Below are positions 9,874-18,035 of a stretch of DNA of 64,000 bases, one piece after another. Location of the stretch: NCBI RefSeq assembly GCF_003625485.1, contig NZ_RAIR01000001.1, positions 124,001 to 188,000 of the forward strand, written 5' to 3'. The position numbers were made by a program, and so were the translations under genes. How positions within the stretch are numbered: position 1 is the first letter of the stretch; each line of letters opens with the position of its first letter. The DNA is from Butyrivibrio sp. CB08 (GTDB lineage Bacteria; Bacillota; Clostridia; Lachnospirales; Lachnospiraceae). Below the pieces are notes generated by a model. The model was not told the origin of the DNA and made no database searches. It saw only the letters and a program-made list of their open reading frames with translations.

Positions 9874-10248
9874 ATGGAATACATCAAGACAGACAAGGCA
9901 CCACAGGCAATCGGACCTTATTCACAGGCTATCAAGGTTGGAGATTTTCTCTATGCTTCAGGACAGATTCCTATCAATCCTGAAAATGGAGAGATTGAGG
10001 CTACAACCATTGCTGATCAGACAGATCAGGTCTGCAGAAACATCGGAGAGATCCTCCATGCAGCAGGAACAGACTTTGACCACGTAGTAAAGACAACATG
10101 TTTCCTGGATGAGATGAGCGATTTTGCTGCATTTAATGCAGTTTATGAGAAATACTTCACAGGTAAGCCAGCAAGAAGCTGTGTTGCAGTTCAGCAGCTT
10201 CCAAGAAACGTGCTTTGCGAAGTAGAGGTTATTGCATACCTTAAGTAA
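9874..10248 (+). CDS. ridA: RidA family enamine/imine deaminase
   Basis: A 124-residue YjgF/YER057c/UK114 protein that hydrolyses reactive enamine or imine intermediates (such as 2-aminoacrylate) released by PLP enzymes. Family signatures are APQAIGPYSQA near the N-terminus, YASGQIPINPENG, and the C-terminal RSCVAVQQLPRNVLCEVEVIAY, which carries the substrate-carboxylate Arg and the conserved Glu. Length and ends match the family. It sits between a small unknown gene and a TPR lipoprotein gene in a tight operon, so its placement gives no clear pathway clue. Confidence 0.95.
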   Translation: MEYIKTDKAPQAIGPYSQAIKVGDFLYASGQIPINPENGEIEATTIADQTDQVCRNIGEILHAAGTDFDHVVKTTCFLDEMSDFAAFNAVYEKYFTGKPARSCVAVQQLPRNVLCEVEVIAYLK

Positions 10249-10259
10249 GGGGATTTTGC

Positions 10260-11312
10260 ATGAAAAAAGTATTTGTTGCTGCAATTGCGGCCGGGGTTTG
10301 CCTGTCTATGACAGGATGCGGCTCTTTTGCAGGAAGACACAACATAGATTCTGGCTTTAGCTATATCGACAGCCACGAATATCAGAATGCCCTTGAGAGT
10401 TTTGCCGCTGCAACTGAGAATGGTGAAGATGAGTGCCTGATCCACAGAGGTCAGGGTATTGCCTATCTTCGCTCCGGGGAATATCAGCAGGCAGTGGACG
10501 AGCTTTTACTATCTCTTGCAAGTGATGAGGGAATAGTGGACGACATGGACTTCGACACCAACTATTACCTTGCAGAGGCGTACCTTGGACTTGAGGAATT
10601 TGGCAAGGCCAAAGAGGTTTACGACGCGATCCTGGCTCTTCGCAGCAAGGACAGCAACGCCTACTACTTAAGAGGCATAGCGGAGCTTGCTTCTGGCAAT
10701 CACGACGGCGGTTATTCTGATTTCACCAAGGCTATAGCCCTTAACTCCAGAGATTATGAGATGATCATTATGATCTACAAGGCTCTCCATGAGTATGGCT
10801 ATGAAGATGAGGCTACTGGTATCCTGCAGACAGCCATGAATAATGGCAGCGATTTCATGACCAACTTTGAGAAGGGTCAGATCTCTTTTTACCTTGGCAA
10901 TAACGCCGAGGCCCAGAACTACTTGGAGGCCGCTAGGAATGAGAGAGATCAGGAAAAAGAGCCTGTCGTTATCATGCTGGGTCAGACCGGGGAAAAGCAG
11001 GGCGATTACAACTATGCCATAAGCGTTTACAGAAACTACCTGTCTGAGAATCCAGAGAGCGCAGTGGTGTACAACCAGCTTGGCATGTGCCAGATCAAGC
11101 AGGGAGACTATCAGTCTGCAGTTTCATCCTTTGAGACAGGAATTGCCCTTGATAACAAGGAGATGAATCAGGCTCTGTCCCTTAATCAGATCACTGCTTA
11201 TGAGTATATGGGAGAGTTTCAGGTTGCAGCTTCCATGATGGAGGAGTACCTTAAAACTTACCCGGAGGATCAGGAAGCTCAGAGAGAAAATATATTTCTT
11301 TCTACGAGATAA
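10260..11312 (+). CDS. TPR-repeat lipoprotein
   Basis: A 350-residue exported lipoprotein. The signal peptide ends in a lipobox LSMTGC with Cys20 as the lipidation site. Almost all the rest is TPR repeats: ALESFAAATENGEDECLIHR, YLAEAYLGLEEFGKAKEVYD, YLRGIAELASGNHDGGYSDF, YNQLGMCQIKQGDYQSAVSS and others, probably eight or more. It should act outside the membrane as a binding scaffold. The operon therefore encodes two TPR proteins, one spanning the membrane and one lipid-anchored, around the acyltransferase pair; cooperation in envelope assembly is inferred. The AAGGGG ribosome binding site overlaps the ridA stop. Confidence 0.87.
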   Translation: MKKVFVAAIAAGVCLSMTGCGSFAGRHNIDSGFSYIDSHEYQNALESFAAATENGEDECLIHRGQGIAYLRSGEYQQAVDELLLSLASDEGIVDDMDFDTNYYLAEAYLGLEEFGKAKEVYDAILALRSKDSNAYYLRGIAELASGNHDGGYSDFTKAIALNSRDYEMIIMIYKALHEYGYEDEATGILQTAMNNGSDFMTNFEKGQISFYLGNNAEAQNYLEAARNERDQEKEPVVIMLGQTGEKQGDYNYAISVYRNYLSENPESAVVYNQLGMCQIKQGDYQSAVSSFETGIALDNKEMNQALSLNQITAYEYMGEFQVAASMMEEYLKTYPEDQEAQRENIFLSTR

Positions 11313-11341
11313 AAAACTATTAATCTAAGGAGGATATGTAA

Positions 11342-12097
11342 ATGGCAAAAACAGCAATCATCACTGGCGGATCCAGAGGTATTGGGGAAGCTATGGCGCT
11401 CAAGTTGGGAGAACTTGGTTACAATGTAGTTATCAACTACAGAAGTGAGTCTTCTAAGTCTCTTTCAGATGATCTTGCAGCTAAGATCAAGGATCAGTAT
11501 GGGGTTGAGACCTTGGTAGTACGTGCTGATGTCAGCAAGTATGAAGACTGTGAGACGCTGGTCAAGGAAGCAGTTGCTAAGTTTGGTGACAAGATCGATG
11601 TTCTTGTTAACAACGCTGGTATCACCAACAACTGTAACTTCGTTGATATCACAAAAGAGAGCTACACCAATCTTATCAACACAAACCTTTTGAGTGCACT
11701 TCACATGACTCATCTTGTTCTTCCTTACATGGTTAACCACTCAACCAAGGATGAGCAGTGCTGCATCGTTAACACATCATCCATCGGAGGACTTATCGGC
11801 GTTATCAATCAGGCAGATTACTGCGCTTCTAAGGCTGGTCTTATCGGCTTTACAAGAGCTATCGCTCTTGAGTTTGCAGGAAAGGGAATCCGCTGCAACG
11901 CTATCGCACCTGGCATGATCATGACGGATATGCTTCGCGGAGTTAACCAGGATGAGCTTAAGGCTCTTGCAGCTACAATTCCACAGGGCTTTATTGGAGA
12001 TGTTTCTGCAATTGCAGGCGCACTTGAATATATCCTTACTGCATCTTATCTGACAGGACAGGTTATCTCTCCTAACGGCGGTATCGTACAGCAGTAA
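11342..12097 (+). CDS. SDR family reductase, FabG-like
   Basis: A 251-residue NAD(P)H-dependent short-chain dehydrogenase. It shows the cofactor motif TGGSRGIGEA, NNAG, the catalytic Ser in NTSSIGG, Tyr160 and Lys164 of YCASK, and the PG turn (IAPGMIMTDM). Closest in pattern to 3-oxoacyl-ACP reductase (fatty-acid elongation) or acetoacetyl-CoA reductase. No other fatty-acid synthesis gene is nearby, so the substrate cannot be fixed from context. AAGGAGG lies 9 bases upstream, and a strong terminator follows the stop. Confidence 0.9.
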   Translation: MAKTAIITGGSRGIGEAMALKLGELGYNVVINYRSESSKSLSDDLAAKIKDQYGVETLVVRADVSKYEDCETLVKEAVAKFGDKIDVLVNNAGITNNCNFVDITKESYTNLINTNLLSALHMTHLVLPYMVNHSTKDEQCCIVNTSSIGGLIGVINQADYCASKAGLIGFTRAIALEFAGKGIRCNAIAPGMIMTDMLRGVNQDELKALAATIPQGFIGDVSAIAGALEYILTASYLTGQVISPNGGIVQQ

Positions 12098-12116
12098 GCT
12101 GATCTTAGAAAAAATG

Positions 12117-12156
12117 AAGGCTGTTGCCACTAAAAAAGTGGCAGCAGCCTTTTTAT
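12117..12156 (+). terminator. intrinsic terminator, probably bidirectional
   Basis: A perfect-looking 14-bp stem (AGGCTGTTGCCACT against AGTGGCAGCAGCCT, one wobble) with a 5-base A loop, followed by TTTTTAT on the plus strand. On the minus strand a T-rich stretch also follows at a short offset, so it can serve both the SDR gene and the convergent tetR gene. Confidence 0.9.
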
Positions 12157-12167
12157 GTGTATCGCTA

Positions 12168-12767
12168 TTATTCTGTGTAGTTTTTTATGATCATGCGGAC
12201 GGTACGCTCCAGGTGGGGCTTTAATTCATCCAGAGAAACCGGGTCGTCGTACATAATGGAGCTGTAGCCTGTAGCGCCGATAAGCTCTATTATCTGAAAG
12301 AGCATTATCTCTGGATCCTTTATCTTTCCTCCCGCGTCCTCGATCATCTGATTGTAAACAGCATTAAAGTCTACATCTGAATCCGCGATGGGGTTGGTGA
12401 GAGCTCTTTTAAACACTGCCCAGGAAAGGTCCTTGTAGATGAAAGCAAGAAGGCCTTTGTTGGTAGCCAGCGCATCGAGGACATAATCCATGATGAAGAT
12501 GATCCTGTCGTCAAACTTCTCAATGCCAGCCTTGACCATGGCTTCATAGGCCTGCATGAAGAGCTGGCTGGATTTGTGGGCAATGAGCCTGTTCCTGATG
12601 TCGTACTTGTCTTTAAAGTACAGGTAGAAAGTGCCCTTGGCAACGCCTGCTCTCTCAACAATATCTGAGATGGAAGTCTTATTGATACCCTTTGAGGTAA
12701 ACAGCTCAAAGGAGGTATTAAGGAGATTCTCCATCTTTATTCTTTTGTTCTGATCAGCTTTTCCCAT
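12168..12767 (-). CDS. TetR/AcrR family repressor
   Basis: A 199-residue one-component regulator. The N-terminal HTH reads LFTSKGINKTSISDIVERAG then VAKGTFYLYFKDKYDIR, the standard TetR recognition helix; the rest is the helical ligand-binding and dimer domain. The start at 12767 is chosen because AAGGA lies about 8 bases before it and the protein begins just ahead of the HTH; a longer reading frame to 12920 would translate through the operators. It is divergent from the MMPL transporter operon, and the shared intergenic region contains two TGACCA-type inverted repeats, so it very likely represses that operon and perhaps itself. Confidence 0.93.
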   Translation of the reverse strand: MGKADQNKRIKMENLLNTSFELFTSKGINKTSISDIVERAGVAKGTFYLYFKDKYDIRNRLIAHKSSQLFMQAYEAMVKAGIEKFDDRIIFIMDYVLDALATNKGLLAFIYKDLSWAVFKRALTNPIADSDVDFNAVYNQMIEDAGGKIKDPEIMLFQIIELIGATGYSSIMYDDPVSLDELKPHLERTVRMIIKNYTE

Positions 12768-12865
12768 TTTGTGTTCCTTAACCTTCAATTTAATTGTATC
12801 ATACCTTTTTCCAAGGCAGTAAACAAGGGTGAAAACTCTTTTTCTGAAAATGTTTTCCTTAAATA

Positions 12866-12919
12866 TTGACCAATGGTCATTTGTGTGATATACCATAATA
12901 AGAAAATGACCAACAGTCA
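12866..12919 (+). promoter_or_regulatory. MMPL operon promoter with two TetR operators
   Basis: Promoter: -35 TTGACC (12866-12871), 17-base spacer, extended -10 TGaTATACC (12886-12894). A 13-base inverted repeat TGACCAATGGTCA at 12867-12879 overlaps the -35. A second, imperfect copy TGACCAACAGTCA at 12907-12919 lies just after the expected transcription start. The two centres are 40 bases apart, close to four helical turns, which would suit repressors bound on the same face. Assignment to the adjacent TetR protein is inferred from position. Confidence 0.82.
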
Positions 12920-13005
12920 ATAATAAATTTTGAATTAGCAGAGCCTAATTGAAATAAATTATCAGAATTGCGCACAAAACGCTTGGATTCTGAAGGAGGA
13001 ATGGT

Positions 13006-15120
13006 ATGAAGAAACTTTCACATCTGATTGTTAGCCTGAGATATGTGATCCTGATCGCTGCGATCGCATTACTTATTCCATCTGCAATTGGCTACTTCAA
13101 CACGAGAGTTAACTACGATATCCTTACATATCTGCCTAAGGACATCGAGACAATGCAGGGACAGGATATTTTGCTGGACCAGTTTGGAACAGGAGCATTT
13201 GTCCTTTATGTGGCAGAGGGCATGGAGGAAAAAGATGTTTCAGATTTAAAGGCCCAGATTGAAAAAGTGGATCACGTAGCTGACGTGCTGTGGTACGACT
13301 CGGTAATGGACATCAGTATCCCAATGGAGATGATGCCAGATGAGGTTTATGAGGCCTTTAACAGCGACGACTCCACAATGATGTTTGTCATATTTGACGA
13401 TGGGACTTCAGCTGATGGAACCATGGATGCCATTGAGGAGATCAGAAAGATCTCCAACAAGCAGTGTTTCATGAGTGGAATGAGCGCCATTGTTACAGAT
13501 ACCAAGAATCTGGCTATGAAAGAAACACCTATCTACGTAGGTATCGCAGTACTTCTTGCGGTAATTGTTCTTTCGCTGACAATGGATTCTTACCTTATCC
13601 CATTGTTCTTCCTTCTTAGTATAGGAATGACCATCGTCTACAACATGGGAACCAACGTGTTTAAGGGAGAAATCTCTTTTATCACCCAGTCACTTAGTGC
13701 GGTACTTCAGCTGGGAGTTACGCTGGACTACTCCATTTTCCTGTGGCACAGCTATCAGGAGGAGCTTGATAAGAACAGCGACAAGAAGGATGCCATGGCA
13801 AATGCCATATCCGCAACCTTCCAGTCAGTAATTGGAAGCTCAATCACAACAATTGCCGGTTTCGTGGCTCTTTGCTTTATGAGCTTTACTCTGGGCCTTG
13901 ACCTTGGAGTTGTTATGGCAAAGGGAGTTATCTTCGGTGTTATCGGATGTGTAACGATCCTTCCAAGCATGATCCTTGTATTTGACGGGATGATCGAGAA
14001 GACCAAGCACAAACCACTTATGCCAGAGTTTGTAAAGCTTCCTAAGTTTATTTCAAAGTATTACATAGCCTTCTTTGCAGTGTTCCTTGCTCTTTTAGGC
14101 CCTGCGATCTACGGCAACAACCACACAACTGTGTACTATGACCTGACCCAGACACTTCCGGATTTCCTTGAGAGCGTTCAGGGCGCCAACAAGGTTGATG
14201 AGGAGTTCGACATGAACTCAGCCTACATGCTTCTTGTGGACAAGAATCTGGACACAGCATCAATGACACAGATGATAGAGCAGTTAAAAGAGACTGATGG
14301 AATAATCTCAGTTCTTGGCACAGACTCGATCCTTGGACCTGCTTTCCCAAGAGAGTTCATTCCGGAAGATCTTATGTCTGACCTTGAAAGTGATGAATGG
14401 AAGATGGTTCTTTTGACCACTGATTACAAGATAGCTTCAGACGAGATCAACAACCAGATCGCAGCTGTAGACAGTATCGTAAAGAGCTATGATCCAAAGG
14501 CTATGGTAGTTGGTGAGGCGCCATGTACCAAGGATCTGATAAATATTACAGATCACGACTTCAAGGTTGTAAACTTTGTTTCTATCGGCCTTGTTTTCCT
14601 GATCATCGCCTTTGTACTTAAGTCGATCTCCCTTCCATTTATCCTGGTTGCGGTCATCGAGTTTGCAATCTTCGTAAACATGGGACTTCCTTACTACACA
14701 GGAACGGTTATTCCATTCATTTCTTCAGTAGTAATCGGAACCATCCAGCTTGGAGCAACAGTTGACTATGCGATCCTTATGACAACAAGGTACTTGAATG
14801 AGAGAAGAGAGGGCCACAGCAAGAAGGAAGCTACGCTGATAGCTCTTTCTACCAGCATGAAGTCAGTAATTGTCAGTGCGCTCAGCTTCTTTGCAGCAAC
14901 CTTCGGTGTTGGACTTATCTCCAGCATCGACATGATCGGATCTTTGTGCATGCTTATGGCAAGGGGAGCAATCATCAGCATGTTCACAGTTCTTTTGATC
15001 CTGCCAGCAATGTATATGCTCTTTGATGGCCTGATCATGAGGACCACATTTGGAATGAAGACAGTTAAAACGGAAGATGGTCACCACGTTGGCCTGATCC
15101 ACAGACATAAAGTAGCTTGA
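13006..15120 (+). CDS. MMPL/RND family membrane transporter
   Basis: A 704-residue polytopic protein built as a duplicated unit: one transmembrane helix, an extracytoplasmic domain of about 150-190 residues, then five or six helices, repeated (second half from about residue 345). The helical bundles carry the family's GVTLDYSIFLWHSY and GATVDYAILMTTRY segments with the buried Asp-Tyr pair of proton-coupled RND and MMPL pumps. Such proteins move lipids, siderophores or drugs. AGGAGG lies 6 bases before the ATG. The heptad-repeat lipoprotein gene follows 18 bases downstream and is probably its partner. Substrate unknown. Confidence 0.9.
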   Translation: MKKLSHLIVSLRYVILIAAIALLIPSAIGYFNTRVNYDILTYLPKDIETMQGQDILLDQFGTGAFVLYVAEGMEEKDVSDLKAQIEKVDHVADVLWYDSVMDISIPMEMMPDEVYEAFNSDDSTMMFVIFDDGTSADGTMDAIEEIRKISNKQCFMSGMSAIVTDTKNLAMKETPIYVGIAVLLAVIVLSLTMDSYLIPLFFLLSIGMTIVYNMGTNVFKGEISFITQSLSAVLQLGVTLDYSIFLWHSYQEELDKNSDKKDAMANAISATFQSVIGSSITTIAGFVALCFMSFTLGLDLGVVMAKGVIFGVIGCVTILPSMILVFDGMIEKTKHKPLMPEFVKLPKFISKYYIAFFAVFLALLGPAIYGNNHTTVYYDLTQTLPDFLESVQGANKVDEEFDMNSAYMLLVDKNLDTASMTQMIEQLKETDGIISVLGTDSILGPAFPREFIPEDLMSDLESDEWKMVLLTTDYKIASDEINNQIAAVDSIVKSYDPKAMVVGEAPCTKDLINITDHDFKVVNFVSIGLVFLIIAFVLKSISLPFILVAVIEFAIFVNMGLPYYTGTVIPFISSVVIGTIQLGATVDYAILMTTRYLNERREGHSKKEATLIALSTSMKSVIVSALSFFAATFGVGLISSIDMIGSLCMLMARGAIISMFTVLLILPAMYMLFDGLIMRTTFGMKTVKTEDGHHVGLIHRHKVA

Positions 15121-15138
15121 AACGAGGAGGGATGAAAA

Positions 15139-17877
15139 ATGATCAGAAAGAATCTTATTAAATCACTTTCAGTAATTATGGCCGCAATGCTGGCAATGAT
15201 GACAGTTGCCTGCGGACAGAACACGGTAGATACAAATGAGACAGCAATTACAATGGCCGCTGAAGAAGAGGCAGGCACAGATACTCTTGCAAATACCATG
15301 GTCAGCGCTTCAAACATAGCTTCAGCAGAGTCATCTGCAGACAAGGTTGAGACAGTTTATGTTACAGCTGATGCCAACGGCGCAGTAAACGATGTCATCG
15401 TAAGTGAGTGGCTCAAAAACGCCGCATCATCCGCAGCTCTTGATGATTCTACTGAGCTTAAGAATATCGTAAACGTCAAGGGCGGTGAGACCTTCAAGGA
15501 CAACGGCGACGGAACCCTTACATGGGACGCTGAGGGCTCAGACATCTACTATCAGGGAACTACAGACAAGCAGCTTCCTGTAACCATGAAGATCACATAT
15601 ACTCTCGATGGAAAAGAGATCTCTCCTGAGGAACTTGCTGGCAAGAGCGGAAAGGTAACCATTAAGTTTGAGTATGAGAACAACGACAAGCAGACCGTTG
15701 AAGTTAATGGTAAAGAGGTTGAGGTTTACACACCATTTGCCATGGTTTCAGGCATGATGCTTGATGCAGATAAGTTTTCAAATGTAGAGATCTCCAATGG
15801 TAAGGTAATTTCAGATGGTGGAAAGACCATCGTTATGGGTGTTGCACTTCCTGGACTTAAGGAGAGCCTTGATATCTCTGAGGATAAGTGGGATAAGCTC
15901 GATGACGCAGATGAGATCAAGGACAGACTTTCAAACTCCTTCGAGATCACAGCAGACACAACAGACTTTGAGCTTGGAATGACCATCACAATGGCAAGCT
16001 CAGATATCCTCTCAGATTTTGGCATGACTGATCTGTCCGGTTCTGATAAGCTTGATGATCTTAAGGACGACATGGAAGAGCTTAACGACGGAGCAAACAA
16101 GCTTGTTGACGGCGCTGGAAAGCTCAAGGATGGCACTACAGATCTTACAGATGGAACCAAAAAGCTCTACGACGGTGCAACAGAGCTTAAGGATGGAACT
16201 CAGAAGCTCTATGATGGAACAGGCTCTCTCGTTGATGGAACAGGCAAGCTTGCCAGCGGTGCAGGAACTCTTTCTGATGGAATCAACAAGTATACAGACG
16301 GTGTTTCCAAGGTTAAGGACGGAGCTGTTAAGCTCTCTGATGGTACCAAGCAGGTTAAGGCTGGAACAGCAGCACTTAAGAAGGGAATGGAAGATGGCAA
16401 TCTTCAGGGCGGTACACAGGCTCTTGCCAATGGAGCACAGGGACTTAGCGAAGGCGCTGGTCAATTTGTGCAGGCTCTTACTGCCAAGAAAGCAGAAGCT
16501 CAGTATCAGGCAGATTGCTATACAAACATCAAGAACTGGCTTGGATCAAAGGGAGCATATCCTTTATCAGTTCCCGCTGCTCCACAGGACATAGACATAG
16601 ATGGTAATACAACATTTTTAACATGCCTTGGAACAGTAACAGGCGGAAATTATACAAGCATTGAAGCAGCTAATGCTTTTATGAATCAGGTTAAACAGTC
16701 AAGCCAGGTGCTTGCTGCTATCAGCACTGATCCTGCAACAACAACCACTACTCAGACTGTTGTAACTACAATGTCTGCAGAGGATCTTTTCTCAGGACTT
16801 ACAACTGATGAGGATGAGGAAGCATATTCTGAAACAACAGAGACACCAATTCCTTCAGGAGATGACAATGTTCTTTCTGTTACAACAGAAACAATTCCTA
16901 ATCCTGACAAGGACGAGGAAGGTGAAAAAGAGGTTACTGAGCCAGAAGTAACAGTTCCAGTAACTGAAAACAATAACGGCAAGACAGACGAAACTGTTGT
17001 TGAGCCGGAAAAGAAGGATACAACTGAGGAAAAGAAGGCTGAAGAGGGACAGGGAACACCTGAAAATACCGATGAGGTTAAGAGGCAGGTTACACTAACT
17101 CTTGAGGACGACGATGAGGATGAAGATGATGACGTTACTCTGAATTCTACAAAGAATATGATCGTAACCAAGAAGATCCTTAATTCAACACCTGCATTCA
17201 CCCCTACTCAGATCAAAGGCGCAGTAACATGCATCGAGGGATATAACCAGATGCTTGGCACTGCTGCAGCTCTTGAAGGCGCAGCAACATCTTCAGTGAC
17301 AATGATCGACAGCATGCTGCTTCCAAATGTTACTTCCATCAAAAATGGAGCAGATAAGCTTGCTGCAGGAGCTGGCCAATTCAAGTCTGGTGTCCTTAAG
17401 GTCTACGAGGGAGCACTTGCTCTTGATAAAGGTGTAAGTGATCTTAGCGATGGCGCATCACAGCTGGCAGATGGCACAAGAGAACTTACTGAAAACAGTG
17501 GCAAACTCAGGGACGGAGCTTCAGAGCTTGCAGATGGTGCGGTTCAGCTCAACGACGGAGCTATTGAACTTAGAGATGGCGCTGGTAAGCTCAATGATGG
17601 TACTGGTGAGCTTAAAGATGGAACCAAGGAGCTCTATGACGGTTCTGTTGAGCTTGACGATGGCGTAAAACAGCTCTTTGATGGAATCACCAAGTTTGAC
17701 GATGAGGGCATCAAGAAGATCTACGAGGCGTTTGACGGAGACCTTTCAGACTTCACTGACAGACTTCAGGCTATTCAGGAAGCAGGCAGCAGCTATAAGA
17801 CTTTCAGTGGTTCAAGCGATGATGTGGACAGCAGTGTTAAGTTCATTATCAAGACAGACAGTATCAAGAACCTCTAA
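15139..17877 (+). CDS. lipoprotein with two blocks of xxxLxxG heptads
   Basis: A 912-residue exported protein. The signal peptide ends at Cys25 (MMTVAC), a plausible though imperfect lipobox. Residues 40-300 form a domain I do not recognise. Two blocks of heptads of the form xxxLxDG (DGANKLVDGAGKLKDG type) cover about 305-450 and 734-852, separated by helical segments and a Thr/Glu/Pro-rich acidic linker (about 534-670). This xxxLxxG pattern is known from YhgE/Pip-type and MMPL-associated proteins, where it makes long coiled or helical stalks. Unlike YhgE there are no C-terminal membrane segments here. Cotranscribed with the MMPL pump, it may form an external extension of it. Confidence 0.8.
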   Translation: MIRKNLIKSLSVIMAAMLAMMTVACGQNTVDTNETAITMAAEEEAGTDTLANTMVSASNIASAESSADKVETVYVTADANGAVNDVIVSEWLKNAASSAALDDSTELKNIVNVKGGETFKDNGDGTLTWDAEGSDIYYQGTTDKQLPVTMKITYTLDGKEISPEELAGKSGKVTIKFEYENNDKQTVEVNGKEVEVYTPFAMVSGMMLDADKFSNVEISNGKVISDGGKTIVMGVALPGLKESLDISEDKWDKLDDADEIKDRLSNSFEITADTTDFELGMTITMASSDILSDFGMTDLSGSDKLDDLKDDMEELNDGANKLVDGAGKLKDGTTDLTDGTKKLYDGATELKDGTQKLYDGTGSLVDGTGKLASGAGTLSDGINKYTDGVSKVKDGAVKLSDGTKQVKAGTAALKKGMEDGNLQGGTQALANGAQGLSEGAGQFVQALTAKKAEAQYQADCYTNIKNWLGSKGAYPLSVPAAPQDIDIDGNTTFLTCLGTVTGGNYTSIEAANAFMNQVKQSSQVLAAISTDPATTTTTQTVVTTMSAEDLFSGLTTDEDEEAYSETTETPIPSGDDNVLSVTTETIPNPDKDEEGEKEVTEPEVTVPVTENNNGKTDETVVEPEKKDTTEEKKAEEGQGTPENTDEVKRQVTLTLEDDDEDEDDDVTLNSTKNMIVTKKILNSTPAFTPTQIKGAVTCIEGYNQMLGTAAALEGAATSSVTMIDSMLLPNVTSIKNGADKLAAGAGQFKSGVLKVYEGALALDKGVSDLSDGASQLADGTRELTENSGKLRDGASELADGAVQLNDGAIELRDGAGKLNDGTGELKDGTKELYDGSVELDDGVKQLFDGITKFDDEGIKKIYEAFDGDLSDFTDRLQAIQEAGSSYKTFSGSSDDVDSSVKFIIKTDSIKNL

Positions 17878-17972
17878 ATTAATAATTATTCGAAAATGAG
17901 CTAATTTTAGTACTGCCAATTTAGAAAAACTTAAGAATTTTCGGGCTCTTGCCTCGTTGTTTTATGTTTTTG

Positions 17973-18017
17973 AAAACGCTACAATGAGTATAAATATACA
18001 CGTTGTAGCGTTTTTTT
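17973..18017 (+). terminator. intrinsic terminator
   Basis: A 12-bp perfect stem, AAAACGCTACAA (17973-17984) with TTGTAGCGTTTT (18003-18014), and an 18-base loop, ending in seven T. It closes the MMPL operon and lies 18 bases before the chemoreceptor start, so the receptor's transcription must begin close by or depend on read-through. Confidence 0.82.
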
Positions 18018-18035
18018 ATGTGCGAGGTGCTGAAA

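Noticed and set aside
12768-12920. N-terminal extension of the minus-strand TetR gene to 12920
   Set aside because: It would code through the operators and promoter, and the start at 12767 has a good ribosome binding site right before the HTH.
16752-17201. Minus-strand Ser/Val-rich frame of 149 residues
   Set aside because: Antisense of the acidic linker in the heptad lipoprotein.
16056-17695. CRISPR or DNA tandem repeat in the heptad lipoprotein gene
   Set aside because: The repeats are heptads at protein level with variable codons; spacing and sequence do not fit CRISPR.
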